Below are positions 9,576 through 22,031 of a stretch of 64,000 nt of DNA, piece after piece. The stretch is from Siderastrea siderea. Its lineage: Eukaryota > Cnidaria > Anthozoa > Scleractinia > Rhizangiidae. A program made the position numbers and the translations under genes. Positions within the stretch are counted from its first letter, which is position 1, and every line of letters begins with the position of its first letter. Under the pieces are notes generated by a model. It did not search any database. It worked only from the letters and a program-made list of their open reading frames with translations, and was not told the origin of the DNA. Location: NCBI GenBank assembly GCA_964030785.1, contig OZ034971.1, forward strand, positions 18,432,365 to 18,496,364, given 5' to 3'.

Positions 9576-12469
9576 CCAAACCAAGAGAGGTATCCTCTCT
9601 TGGCCAGACCTATTTTGGACCCTCCGAACAGCCAAGAGATAAAAAGAATAAAACCCTTGGTAAGTATCATGATAAATTTCAAAACGATCAAACAGGTTAG
9701 AATACTTAGAACATCATCTTAGTTTCCCTAAGATAATATTCATTTTTTGCAATATGATAAAGAAGCTAAACTTTGAATATATTATTGATTTCAAAACTTG
9801 ATACTTACATACTTTCCACATATGTTTATGTTTAATAATAAGCTTAATTATTGACTAATTAAATAGCTTTATGTAAAGTGGTCTTTAGTGGGCTACACAA
9901 TTAGCACAGCACATGTTAATTATGCATTTTTCTGATATTTCAGGGACTGAAGAAGACATCTTGGATGCAGTTTGACTTTTCTTACATCCAGAGAGTCTTC
10001 AGAACCTGGGCTGGTTGTTCGAAAGCTGTTCATTGCTAACTCAGGACGTAAAGTTGACAGTGGTTTCTACTTCTCTTGTTAAAAATAGTTTTCTCAGTTA
10101 GTTTTAGGTGGCTGTTTGGAAGCAACCAAAGCCAAAACGTTTAGCAAAAGAGATTTCCAGGAATCCTCACTGCTTGGCTATGAGACTGGATTGAAAATTG
10201 CCGCTGACGCTGGGTTAGCTAAATCCTGCTATGAACAACCAGGCACTGGTGCACAGATATTTGAAATTTTCTTGAGGATTTATCTGGCTTTAAAACTACT
10301 CTTTGAAGATGGCAACAGATCTTCTTAATAAAGCATAATTTCCCAGATGCTGACCCTCAAATAAAACTAAAGAGAGTCAAAGTCACTCCAGAAGATAAAA
10401 ATAGATTGAATATGTGTCCTATATAAATGACCTTATAAGTGGCATTATTTGTTTTCCATTTTGCCTATTTATTTATGGGGTACATTTAAAGAGGTATTGG
10501 CATGTTGTGAATATGCTTGCCTACATATCAACTATTAAGGGAAGGGGAATTAATGCCCAAAAAAAAAATGGACTGCTTGTCTACCCAAGTAGCGTCCAGG
10601 TTATTTGAGGAAATCTTGGTTAAAAAATACAAAAAATGGCCATGATGGTGTAGATTTGGTAGTTCTAAACTGTTTTTAGACAAGATAGCTACACACTTAA
10701 CACTTCTCCCCTTTTCAATGAGTGTATTAACAGAGTGGATGAACATGCAGATACTTTTCCATGAGCGTGACTCTGTGTCCACCCTCACATTCCATGCCTT
10801 TACTGCATACAGGATAGCCAGGGATACTAGTCCACTGCAGGGGTACACCCAAAAATTCATTAATAGCAGGTTCACCTTATTCAAGGGGTGTCTTCATTAG
10901 TGGTGCATTATGAATTGTCAGCATATGAAGTTGGTCTTCACTGGATTACTAGATTATCAACATATGCATTTGAGAACCTAGTATTAATATAGAGACAGCT
11001 GCAAGGTGCAACATGGTATTGTGTTTGATGCACACCTAAAGCTTCATGAAAAGCTTCACAAAGCTTGGACAGTCCTATGAGGCAATCATAGGAACCTTTT
11101 CTCTCCAAATTACTTTGTTGCAAAAAGCTGAAGGAGTGATGCAAAGTATGACTGTACTCCTTTTTCAAAGAAATCAACCTAGCATTTGACTTTCTTTCGC
11201 TTGAATTTCTTGAGCTTCTTGAAAAATTAGTGCACCATTTTTAAGCATTCGGGTCAAAAAGTAAACATGAGACTACATTTCTTACAGGATAACCAGTGTG
11301 AATGCATACATAGAGCTGTAAAATTCAGATTTCAATTACACCCCTCATGCACTTGGTATGCGTGGAAGTCACAAATTTCTTTTGAATTCTGAATTCTTTA
11401 TCTAAAGAACAGAATATTGAAAAAACAATGAAATGGAAGATACAGTAACAGACTTCACTTTTCTTTCCTGGGAGAATATTATTTTGACCTGTGATTTCAA
11501 AGCAGTCTTTCATTCCTGACTAATCTGAATTGTCTTGGTTGCACATTACGTCATATTGTCCAGATAAAAGGAATGAACAAAAGGTTTTGCAAATGGTAAA
11601 AAATATTGATTTGTACTAATAACCAAAGTACATGAAGAACAAAAAAAGATGTTTTTTTTTCGTACACCCACTGACCTTTATAAATGGGGTGTTTGTCATT
11701 ATAGCTGCCCCTCCAACAGCAGAAAAACTTAGAAAAAACACCAGTCATCCCTCTCCCTGCTTCATGAGCGATCTAAGCTTCTTAGCATTTAAGGCCATTT
11801 CAATTTTGACCATAAAATTCGTTAAATAGGTAATTCATCAGGTATACTTTAATTTTTATTTTTATTTTTATTTTTTGTTTGTTTATTTTTTGGGTGGACT
11901 AGCCCATATGTTTCCTTTCTAGTCACTGACCATTGCTTCTCTTTGTTTTTTTTCTTTTGCCCCCTTCATGTGCACCCCCACCCACCCCTAAACCAGGTGG
12001 CTTGCAAGTACACTTGTCATAACTACTTCCTTTAGCTCCTTTTGGGATTGGCTGCAAACCATCACATCACAAAAACAAATCTGTAACTAGGTAATAAATT
12101 CAAGGTTTCATGAATGTTTTGAGCAGGAGGGCAAATGGTTTTCAGCTAGGTGCTGATAAACTTTGTAAGAAAACTCTTGCTTGAGATGCTGAAAGTGGCT
12201 GGACAAAATCATGTTCACATCCTGTCAAAATTAAAATAAATATATGAAAATTGTTCACAGCCTGTCAATTTGCACGGTGCTCCGCCTTTCATGAAACCCC
12301 AAAACAGAATAAAATCAGTTGCTAAAACAACAAAAAAAGTCTCCACAAATTTCACTTTATTCTTGAAGTAAGGAACCATCTTGATATTTTAAGTTAATTC
12401 CATAATTTTAATTCGTTATAGATTCTAATACAAAAACTAGACTCTTAAGTCAATTTTATTTGAAGGCAC
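9576..12469. other. mostly uncharacterised, weak coding hints on minus strand
   Basis: Minus-strand frames at 10528-10884 and 10938-11177 have protein-like composition (for example SVNTLIEKGRSVKCVAIL and GLSKLCEAFHEALGVHQ). They might be exons downstream of the OTU exon at 12470-12760. No domain, and no convincing pair of splice sites, was found. A pyrimidine/AT-rich stretch lies at 11845-11890. Confidence 0.3.
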
Positions 12470-12760
12470 TTAAGATTTGATGGATACCAAAAAATTCTCT
12501 AACCTGGTGTAGATTTGCCATTCAAAATGGCCATTTCGGCTTCCATTCAATAAGCTCTCCATCGGCTGAGTAAAAAGTTCACAAACAGTCCTTGATCTAA
12601 GTCCTAAATGATTGACATTCGTCCCGAATAAGAGAAACGATGCCGCTCTAAAACAAGAGTTTCCATCGCCACGTGTTTGTACAGCAACAAATTCTCGGAC
12701 ATGTTCCGTCGGTACAAGAAGACATGAGGTAAAAAATGTCAGTGGGTTGATGTCCAACAT
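12470..12760 (-). CDS. OTU-domain N-terminal exon (fragment)
   Basis: Open frame of 96 codons on the minus strand starting with ATG at 12760. It contains RGDGNSCFRAASFLLFGT followed by LGLRSRTVCEL, the start of an OTU deubiquitinase-like fold (usual DGNCxFRA, then GxxxH...LR). The catalytic Asp is present. The Cys is one position later than usual (DGNSC instead of DGNC), so activity is doubtful. The catalytic His and the rest of the fold are absent from this frame. In cnidarians, OTU segments occur both in host enzymes and in transposon polyproteins; which this is cannot be decided. It lies about 4 kb upstream, on the same strand, of the DDE transposon gene, but is not clearly part of it. Confidence 0.5.
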   Translation of the reverse strand: MLDINPLTFFTSCLLVPTEHVREFVAVQTRGDGNSCFRAASFLLFGTNVNHLGLRSRTVCELFTQPMESLLNGSRNGHFEWQIYTRLENFLVSIKS

Positions 12761-13371
12761 TTTCCGGTAGCTTCAATGTTTTTTTTTAACATACCATGCA
12801 TGTACCATGTATTTAAAGAGTTTCAGCTTGCAGCAGGGCAAAATTTGTAAGAAGCGTCGTAAGAAGCCTGGACCATCCGCCATATTGGAAATAAAATTTA
12901 GCGTATGCGCAGCCCGAGTTTGTCTAGGCTTTCCCCGGCCGTTCGTCTCGGATACGTCACCGAAATGGATTGACCGTGAAGGCCTGGGAAAAAGCCGTAC
13001 AGGAACTAGGCAACCTCTATCACTGGTTCGTCGCTAAAACGTCAAAATACAGAGTAATACATGTAAATTACTTGTAATACATGTAAATACATGTAAGTTA
13101 CTTGTTGTTTTTATATTAACACTAGAAAGCGACTGTACTCAGAGTGATACGAATCTTTTTATTCCAACCCGTCGATAACGATAAACTCGTGATCCTTAAC
13201 ATTATCGTTACTCTCATTACCTGCAAATCAATATTTTTGGTCAATTTTAATAAACAGAAACTCAACAATTCCAAAAACTCGGGAGAAACTGACCTTTCAT
13301 CTTTCGCTCTCCACGTGCAATCCTCGTCTCTTTGCCGTACTGTGCAGACTCCAACTTAATTTTTTAGGTAT
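12761..13371. other. no gene recognised
   Basis: Contains a short tandem of atacatgtaa words at 13056-13105 and open frames without recognisable features. Confidence 0.4.
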
Positions 13372-13384
13372 TACCGCTGACCAC

Positions 13385-13435
13385 TTTTTCCCATTCCCCA
13401 TTCCCCATTTCCCATTCCCCATTCCCCATTCCTCC
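13385..13435. repeat. (CCCATT)n microsatellite
   Basis: Repeated ccccatt and cccattt units. Confidence 0.85.
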
Positions 13436-13467
13436 TTTTAGTAACATCCTTACAGTCGTCTAATATG

Positions 13468-16078
13468 AGGTATATATATACCTAATTCGATAAGGGCTTT
13501 GGGCCTTGGGCCATTGCGTATTGGGAAGCTAATGTTTGGCGGTCACTTATAAGCAAAGCACACGAGCGTTTCAGGCGGTCAACTTAATGACGACACTCAT
13601 TTTCTCAATTGTACAGCACAAAATAAAGAACTGGATGCGCACTCATTAATTAGATACCAGTCTATCCCAGGTGGTGTTGGACACAGTTCACGTGACGTCA
13701 TTCGTCCAATCACGCGTCGTGTCTGCGATACTAATGGCTGCCGTCGTTCGTTTGGCTTGTACGTGAAACCTCGTTCTTTGTCGGTCAATTTCTTCTGTTG
13801 TCGAGCGATCCAGTCCTTCATTTTTGGAAGACTGTTAGAAGATAACCTAGCCAACTAATGGTGTAAGCGACATGTTCAGGTAAGCCTTTTTCTTGACAAA
13901 CATGTCTATGAAAACGAAACAGTCTTCGAGAGCTATGTTAATCACTCTTGTTTGACATGGACATACATCTGGATCCTGCAAACTTCTACAGCATGTCAGC
14001 AAGTATAACTTCTAAGTTCCTTTCAACAAACAATTTATTTTTAGATTTTTCTTTTTCTGTTAACGTCTTAATTTTCTCTTTCTTCAAACGCATTTCCAAC
14101 TCTTCCCTTTTCTACCTATGTATCCCCTCAAATTCTCTTTCTTCCCCTGGTGTTCTAAAAGGCAAATTTCCAAACCCTTCCTACCCCCCAAAAAAGACTG
14201 AAGCAATCTTTCCATACAAAAAGGCAATTTTACAAACCAAAAAGGAGAAATAAAGCTAACTCTTTCCCTCTTCTTCCACGGAAACAACGCCTCGAGGATT
14301 TTTTCCTTTTAAGCAAGTCACCAAATAAAGAGGCCCCATTGAAGGGGGGGGGGGGGGGGGGGTCTGGTTCCCGTACCCCTTAAACACTTTCTTGAAATAT
14401 TACATATCCCCTTAATTGTGCGGTCTCGTATCCCTGAAGTTTACGTTGAATATCCCCATATTTAATATCCCGTATCCCTATAATTCTTTCCTTCGGTATC
14501 CTGTATCCCTATAATTTTTGCCTCAAATATCCGGTATCCTCATAACCCTAATGGGACCTCAATAAAATTTCTTTAGAGAGGATAGCAACAAGCAAAAGAT
14601 TCAAAATAGCTTCATGTCAAATAAAACAAAAATGGTTACAAGATCGACTACCTTTGCTTTGACGACATCTCTGCAATCAGACTTTTCAGAAAAAAGTTTC
14701 AACTACTCATGCAGAGCGCGGGCCGGAGCGGATAAATTCCCACGGAGTTCGCGGCTGCAGCCGGTCGGGCTGCAAGCTATCTTTCCTAAAAACGGGCAGG
14801 AAATTTATGACCATGGGTATAAAAATCACAGAAGGGAATACTTGATCAAAGATATTCCTACGGGAATCATTTCAATAGTCTAATGGTAGTTTTACATCGA
14901 CTTATACGAAAAAGAAAGAGTATTCTACAGATTAAGCTTTATAAACTTACTTTAATGCACTCCAGTGAAGTAACCTGAACTTTTGAGCGAGTCGTACAAT
15001 ACTCATAGGTCAGCTGTTAACTAGACTTCGTGATATTTCAACAAATAAAGAAATAAACTACATGAAAAAGTGAAAATTAACCTGTGGCAACTGTCAAATT
15101 TTTCCACTGGGATGGCAGAAAGCCGCGACCATCTGCATCATCACATCTAGATTTCATAACACCAAACCACGTTGCGTAAAACGTTGATATCTTTCTTCGC
15201 ATATTGAAAAACACTTGTCTTTCAGAAATTCAAAATAGCTGCAAACTGAAACCATGTCTACAAACTTCCACTGAATAACAGGAATGATTGGTTAGCACTT
15301 GTACTCTTCGATGTGCAGAGCCAGGGCTAAAAGAGGTGGTTTTCGTTCTGCAAATATTTGCGAAGCCGCCTTCAAACAAATCGTCTCTTGAGCCATCTTG
15401 TTATCGACGAAGGTCATCCACGTACCTTTCCATTGACCAAAAGTACTCTGTAGCAAACACAAAGACGTTTTAACGTGAAACTGGCCTGTGGCAACTAGAT
15501 CAATTTTGAGCTGTCACACTGTAAACTCAGTCGAAGTCCTTCTCGAACACAAAGTGACTACTTAGTAAAAAGGCCAAATAAGTAGCCTGTCATTCCAAAT
15601 TCGCAATCCAAGAATAAAACTTAAGCCTCCCAGCAAGAATACCTATACTAGAAGACAATTTTGCCACCACTTCTCAACACAAACACAGTCAAATTCAGTG
15701 GTAGAACGAAGTAACAGAAGAGCGTTTTTAGGAGAGCGGAAAACTACATTCTCAGGTGATCGAACGCACAATACTATTGGGGCCAGCGGACTCCTCTCAA
15801 AACTCTACCGCTGCTAAGGTATAACGCGGGCTTTAACTGGATCGGGAGCCTTCAGCCTGAAACGCTCGTGAGCATCGCATTGTGTTCTGTCTGCCCAAAT
15901 GCCCAATGCCCAATTGCCAATGACCAATTGCCAAAGGAACCTTTATTGAATTAGGTAAATACCTAATTCAATAAATAATACCTTTGCTTGAGTGACCGCC
16001 AAACAATAGCTTCCCAAAGCGCAATTGCCCAATGTCCAAAGCAACCTTTATTGAATCATTAGGTATATACACTAGTTG
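13468..16078. mobile_element. candidate 2.6-kb DNA transposon with inverted ends
   Basis: The left end (13468-13583) contains gtatatatatacctaattcg, then tgggaagctaatgtttggcg, then cgagcgtttcaggc. The reverse complement of each recurs in matching order at the right end (15850-16078). The right end holds an extra nested copy of the terminal block, including a palindrome attaggtaaatacctaat at 15950-15967. No transposase is recognised between the ends, although a minus-strand frame at 13597-13854 (KDWIARQQKKLTDKERGFTY) is protein-like. Probably non-autonomous. Confidence 0.6.
14345..14362. repeat. poly-G tract
   Basis: About 18 consecutive G. Followed by a degenerate block of tatccc words to about 14550. 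Confidence 0.9.
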
Positions 16079-17560
16079 TTTTGAAAATTCTGTGTCAGTT
16101 CTACCCGAAGTAAGACCCGGAGTCGCGGTGAAACGGTCAAATACACCACACAAGCTTTAAAAATAACGTCAGTATCAAGGAGGCAAGGCGAGATATCTTT
16201 GTTGCATTTTTCGATTCCTCTTTATTTTTAACTCCTTACGGTTCGTTAGATCGCCATACAAACCCTTACAATTTACGCTTTTAGGCAACTATGGTGACAC
16301 TTGGATGAATACTTGTGGAGCTTGCGTTACTTGTGGGATTTGTAATTCGCATATTGTTTAAGTATTGAAACTTGTGGGCAGACGTGATGTGCAGCTAAGG
16401 GTTGGGTTGCATATTTCGTATTTGCCGCCGCCAGCTGTAAACCAACTATCAATTGGCCGTAGGTAAGGAACATTTTGTATTATTTTTGGGCCCATTGATT
16501 AAACGAAGTATTGTTGGGCTTTGTATAACCACAACAACAGCGTGGCCCTTATAGTCAGCTTCGGTTTACAGTACAATCTCGATTTAGGAGTACGTAAACA
16601 AGACTAACGGATAACTCTGCTTTTAGTTTAACTAAATTGCCGTGTGGTTAAACTTCATTTTAAATATTATTGTGACGTGATGGATGAATATATTGTATTG
16701 GCACAACCACTGCCGTATACTGAAGACGTTAGTTACGATGTAAGTTACGATGTATTAAAGTCAACGTGCTTCATGCATGAACGTTCAACTTCAAACATTC
16801 ATCGATTAGTTCATTCTTCGATTTCATTTTCGAAAAATTCTTTGAAACTTGGATTCTATATACTAAACACTATTTTAGTTATTCGAATTTTTTTTGTAAC
16901 ATCGTAATAATAATTCAAACTTTCCGAACAGAACTGAAAAGCACGCGTGATATTTTTATTGTTTTCAAGCCCGGCGCAAAAAATGCCGAGAACATAAAGC
17001 CGACAAAAATATCCCGTAAAGAGAAAATCGACAACAGCAAGCTTTAGAAAGAGAATCCAAAGGAGTCTCTAATTGTAACAAAGGCAACTTATTCTTTAGC
17101 TGGAGGTTTCGTGGCTTAGTCGGAAACCCGCAGAAAATATAAACAACAACCGCCGCAATTTTATTTTCGCCGCGGTGTGTTGCGGCCGGTGTACATAGGT
17201 TTGCACATGATCGGAACATGAAAGTTTAGGTTTCCTAACTCCAAATGGTGAGAAATTCGCTTGGGGGCTTGTACGATCCTGGTAAACCTTTGCCTTCTAA
17301 TGCAACGGGAACGAGTACGAACCTTTGCCTTCCAATGCAAGGAACGAAGTCGTTAACCTTTTCAATGCTGGATTAGGGTTGTCAGATATTTCACTGAACC
17401 ACGGAACACGAAAGTGCCAAAAGGAGCTGTTCGTAAAATCGTCCGGCACTATTCAGTCCACGCGACGACTGCGCCATGTAGACGATTTCTGATGTTACGT
17501 GTGAACTTTCGAAGAATCAATTTCGTTCATCGAAAAAGAATTGCTATCCTCTCAATCGAG
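16079..17560. other. no gene recognised
   Basis: Short open frames only; no repeat or RNA structure stood out. Confidence 0.4.
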
Positions 17561-17632
17561 TGTAGGTTTTTGTCGAGAGTCGAGGGTCGAGCGTAATATG
17601 TCGAGGGTCGAGGGTAAAATGTTGAGGGTTCA
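17560..17632 (+). repeat. GTCGAGGG minisatellite family, copy 1
   Basis: gagtgtaggtttttgtcgag is followed by several gtcgagggtc units. The same leader and array occur in reverse orientation at 30100-30155. Confidence 0.75.
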
Positions 17633-17985
17633 AAAATGTCTCTTGTCAAAAAGCCAGAATTCTTAGGTCGTTTCTGCATCATTGAACAGTTTATGGTTCA
17701 TATTTTTGTATACTGTTGAATTCTTTCATCAATTCATGCAGTTAGCAGCATTCCGAAGATGTTCCGAAAACGCGGGGTCGGGGTGCGGGTCAAAAACACC
17801 AAACAAATTAAAACAACAACAAAAGAGACGAAATCAAAAGATAATAGCTTAGGGTGCGTTTCTTTGGGAGAATCCGAAAACGGATTTGTGATCCCAGATC
17901 ATATGGATTCTTCGACACCAAAGAAACGCAAAATCCGAAAAAGGATTATTTTGTCATGACAAGGCAGGCTGGAGGCACGCAATAT

Positions 17986-18018
17986 ATATATAGATATATA
18001 TATATATATAGATATATC
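17986..18018. repeat. (TA)n microsatellite
   Basis: TATATA runs interrupted by single G. Confidence 0.85.
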
Positions 18019-18536
18019 AGAACGACATTTCTCTCGTACTGCCCTAGAATTCAACTAGAATGGAATACAAATAATTTATAAACAAGGACAATATCTGCAG
18101 TAGTTCAAGTGAACTCGCTATTTGCGTTCACAATTAGCAAAATCTGGTCCCTGAATTACAGAAATGGTACACAAATGAAGTTATCCTGACGTGTCAATGC
18201 TTCTGTCTGTACTTTTGGAGAAAACGTTTCAAATAATTACGGAACGGAATAATCACCTGAATTTTCTTTTTCACGATCGAATGTTTTGTCACGCAAGATC
18301 GAGAGAAAATATGGCGAGACCAGTAAATTTGCATGGAAGACCGTGTATGGCGCTTTTGTACGGACAAAATATCAAATGTAAATACATTACTGTTATGTTG
18401 TATATACCTGATTGAAAAAACGTTGTCGGGAGAAGACCACAAACCATGAACGATGCGACCCAGTGGTTTGCTGGGAAACATCCGAACTACTACTGATTTG
18501 CATTTTCAAAGCTGTTCGCTTGCTTCGAAGATCCGC

Positions 18537-18707
18537 ATGCCCAAAGCGTACTCTGAAGACTTGCATTTACGAGCCGTATGGCTGCATTTCTTCATTGGGT
18601 ATGATACTGAAGAAACGGCAGGTTTGCTCGCAATGTCGGTACGGTCCGTAGAGAGGTATTTGACAAAGTACGTACGTATGGGTGAAGGAATCATTGATAG
18701 TATATAA
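18537..18707 (+). pseudogene. Tc1/mariner-IS630-type transposase N-terminal HTH remnant
   Basis: Reads MPKAYSEDLHLRAVWLHFF then GYDTEETAGLLAMSVRSVER, the helix-turn-helix that binds transposon ends in IS630/Tc1-like transposases. The frame stops after 56 residues, where a 188-bp repeated block begins (18692). No DDE catalytic domain follows. It is therefore a truncated remnant. Confidence 0.65.
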
Positions 18708-18879
18708 AATGACAGGCCAAACACGACTCCCGCTAGTTGCTTAAGTTTTTCTAGCCTTCAAAATAGAGCTTTCTTAGTACATTCGCAACAGCCTTGTCCC
18801 TCTGATCAAGGTGATCTAAAGCAATTTTGTCGCCTTTAAAAGGCGACAAAATTGTGCCGGTAAGTGGTTGACCTATTGA
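18692..18879. repeat. direct repeat copy 1 (duplicate of terminal exon of the 20.4-22.0 kb gene)
   Basis: Nearly identical to 20393-20559. On the minus strand it carries the last about 35 codons of the downstream gene (HLDQRDKAVANVLRKLYFEG then stop). It has 21 extra bases that create the perfect palindrome at 18822-18854. Confidence 0.85.
18822..18854. repeat. perfect hairpin palindrome
   Basis: caattttgtcgcc is followed by its exact reverse complement after a short centre. The 21-bp difference from copy 2 is in frame on the minus strand. Confidence 0.85.
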
Positions 18880-20392
18880 TCAAGAGAGTACTCAAGCTGT
18901 GATCTAAACGGTTTGGAGGGTTTTATGTTACGTTCTTAGAGCCGTTTTAAGTCTCTGTGCCGTTGTGTGTGCTAGCTCTTTGGCAATTAGTTAGCTTTTT
19001 GGGCTCAGATTAATTGCAAGATTCTTTAAAGCCGCTTTACAGAGTGATGTTTTCTGAAAGGATCCCAAGTTTCTAAATCCGTGATTAAATGTCTGCTTGC
19101 AGTTATGTGCAAGACATGTAACTTTCTTTATCACGGATGAGGTATAGAGTGTCTGAAGGATCCAAGTTATTCTGAGACCATTACAGTCTCCTTTGATCAT
19201 GTGGAAGCTACGGCTTCTTGCGCTGTCGTTTTAACTCCACTTTCATGGTTGTGGTTCTAGAAATAGAATTACTTGGAGTTAAAACATTTCACCTCCATCG
19301 CCGTCTTGTGGCATCACTAGCATCCGACAGATACATCTCCAGCAGTTTAATTGCGCTTAGCAATTCTGAAAGAGGTTATTGTTTCATCTTCCTGTCTCGG
19401 TCTGTTTGTAAATCGTAAACGATTCTCTAAACCTCCATTTGTTAAACCTGCAGCAGTTAAAATGCTGGTTCGAAAGACTAAACAGGGGCACACAACGGTT
19501 CGTTTCGGTGGAATATCTGTTCGGCAGACCCAAGTCGCCTGAGATATTCCAATTTTATTGCAGTAAAAACTAGGGATTTCTTTGGCGAAAAAGCGCCTCA
19601 GAACTTCGTACAAAGGTAAGTGATTAATTCCTACTATTTTCAGAGGGACAAATATGTCGTTTAGAGTGTAAAATAAGGTCAGCTGGCATTTTCGGAAAGA
19701 CATTAGCAGCTCGGAAACTCGGCGGATAGGATTCCGTTTCTTAAAATTTTTCTGCGCCTTAAATTTTCAGCTAAAAACGCCGAACAGATCAACCCGTATT
19801 AGCTTGCACTAATATGCCTTTAAAAAGCTCACAAACGATCTAAGAAACCAGAAAATGACATTTAAGTCTTTTGGTAAAAGTTTCTCGTTGGGTGCCCTGA
19901 ACTAAAGGATGCTTCACGTGAATAAGCTGTCAGTGTTATTTCTCAAGCAAGACTCGAGTTTCGGTTCTTCAGTGAAGCTCATCAGTTGCTCCTATGGTAA
20001 AATCTCAGAAGTCTCATGGAATGATTTAGAATCATTCTGTTGAAACACGTGTTGTTTGCCGCTTATGTACTTACGGGGAGGATCGAATGTCCTGCTTTCT
20101 CATTGGCTCGTTCTATTTTGACCAATAGGACAAATCTCATTTCGATCCACGTTAAGTTGTGTTTTTCTGGAAGGCTTTTTATCGTTGTTTTGAGCATCTA
20201 AGCTCTCCTCGGACGCGAAAAGTAGTTTAACTAAGGTCGTACGAGGATCATCTTTCGTGTATCTCAAAGAATGAGAGATACATCAGGCAGCTATCGTACT
20301 TTAAGCGTGTAACTATCGCGCATTGTGCTTCTAACGATATTTATTCAATCCTGTGCAACGTAGCGGAACGGAGCTCTGTCTTGGAAAGTCAC
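18880..20392. other. spacer between the two direct repeats
   Basis: 1.5 kb bounded by same-orientation repeats. Frames at 18991-19200 and 19347-19703 (minus) have no recognisable domain. The arrangement resembles a segment duplication more than an LTR element, since no primer-binding site or polyprotein is seen. Confidence 0.4.
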
Positions 20393-20559
20393 CATTGATA
20401 GTATATAAAATGACAGGCCAAACACGACTCCCGCTAGTTGCTTAAGTTTTTCTAGCCTTCAAAATAGAGCTTTCTTAGTACATTCGCAACAGCCTTGTCC
20501 CTCTGATCAAGGTGATCTAAAGGCGACAAAATTGTGCCGGTAAGTGGTTGACCTATTGA
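20393..20559. repeat. direct repeat copy 2
   Basis: Partner of 18692-18879, in the same orientation 1.7 kb away. It lacks 21 bp and thus the palindrome. Confidence 0.85.
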
Positions 20560-20884
20560 CCAATAGGTCAACTCGCTGTTATTTAGTTCTTTCTCGAACT
20601 GATCTTTGGTTATTATGATCTCTCCATCAAATAGATCCTTCAGTTGTGCAATCTGTTGATAGATTATGCCTCGTAAACGGAGCTGTGGAAAAAAAGTAAA
20701 TAACATCAGTAATGTCCGTAGTTGTCTCTTGAGGTGGCGAGTGGTTTCAAAAATCATAGGTCTCGTAAAGCTTGTGCACGAATTTCATTGACGGGTTTCG
20801 CAGTCAAGTTCTGGTAGCACTTTTTCAGAGTCTCGTTGTTAGATTTTGAACTTGCTGCCTATTGAAAAGACGGCAGTTAATGAC

Positions 20885-20936
<52 letters not shown>

Positions 20937-22031
20937 ATCACTGTCAGGTTGAATTGAGCTCTTTGCTCAGACACCAAACGGAAAATAAGGCGAGAGAATT
21001 ACCTTTTGTTCAGTATTCGAAATTGAGTTCAATACTGTTTCTTGTGTTGAACTCGTCTGAGAAGAGCATGAAGGTACTGACTTTGAGCAACTGGCTTTGT
21101 TTCTCCCAATGAAGAAAGAAACTTGAGGCATTTCGTCTTCACTATGATGAGTTTTATTTACCTGCAATAAAAAAAAAAACAGTTTAGTCATAACATGATG
21201 TTTAATCCGCGAACAATGAATAGCAAAATTTGTTATTTTAAGTAGGAAACTTTGAAATACAAGCACGTGCATTTGAAACATGTACGCACGTTTACAAGCG
21301 CGAAATTTAAATATTCATTAAAAAGAACAATTTTGCTTCAGTGTCACAATTCTCTTCTTTTGTCAATCAATAAAGTGTCATGGGCTTTAATGTAAAAAAA
21401 AATTATTAAAAAAAGAGAAATGTTATTGTGTTGTCTAAGTTTACCAGCATTTTTGCCCAACATTTGAGTTTAACGTCCGCAACCGTTTTTCCGTGCTTTT
21501 CGCGAAGACTTGCCAGTCTGTTTTCGTAGGAATCCTCATCTTGCTCCTCTTCCTTCACGCTATCATATCTCCGTTGTTGGGGTCGTCCGCACTAAACACT
21601 TCAGTAAAACCAAGACATTGTTAAACATTAAAACTGAGCTAGAAATTTTGTTTCTGTAATTTTGGAATGGCAAACATTGTGCTGATAGGTTTCAAACCTG
21701 AATTTTTTCTCCTCTTTGCTTGTCCGCGACCTTCCCTCCTTTCTTTCTCGTCCTTTTTTCGTTTAAAGGTACTGTGTGGATCTACCCATAGGGTGATCCA
21801 CCCATTTTTTGCTCTTAGGTACGCTTCTTCCAACTGTTTGTCTGTTTTGATATCGCACTTTGTGCGTCCGTCACTCATGTTCCCGACAGTGAACGAATGG
21901 TTGGTGGCAGGACTTAGTTCTACCGAATAGTTTTCCAGCAAAAATTGCTTTAACTCAGGTACAGATGCAAACTTTGGCAAATTTCGCACTGTGTAGCGCT
22001 CAAATTGTCCCTTGTTGGCCAATTTGGCCAC
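20452..22031 (-). CDS. multi-exon gene of unknown function
   Basis: Probable exons on the minus strand: A 22031-21639 (or shorter), B 21591-21445, C 21161-21003, D 20858-20793, E 20682-20452 (TAG). Acceptors and donors are visible for B (tttag / gtaaac), C (tattgcag / gtaattc), D (caatag / gtcaat, weak) and E (ccacag). B to E are all phase 0. Exon A reads ERYTVRNLPKFASVPELKQF and TDKQLEEAYLRAKNGWITLW and ends in a Lys/Arg-rich stretch. B has EEEQDEDSYENRLASLREKH and KLKCWAKML, E has DLFDGEIIITKDQFEKELNN. The A-B junction does not keep phase with any good donor, and no ATG is seen upstream, so A may be a non-first exon or the gene may be damaged. The product is charged, probably nuclear or cytosolic. 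I recognise similar unnamed cnidarian proteins but no function. Confidence 0.5.
20885..20936. repeat. (ACA)n microsatellite
   Basis: About 17 uninterrupted ACA units in the intron between exons C and D of the minus-strand gene. Confidence 0.95.

Noticed and set aside
9255..9635. 126-codon minus-strand gene
   Set aside because: Gly/Arg-rich translation of a CCCGC-rich low-complexity repeat.
18692..20559. LTR retrotransposon suggested by direct repeats 1.7 kb apart
   Set aside because: No primer-binding site, polypurine tract or gag-pol; the repeats carry a terminal exon of a gene.
20846..21112. Poly-threonine protein
   Set aside because: Product of the ACA microsatellite in an intron of the opposite-strand gene.
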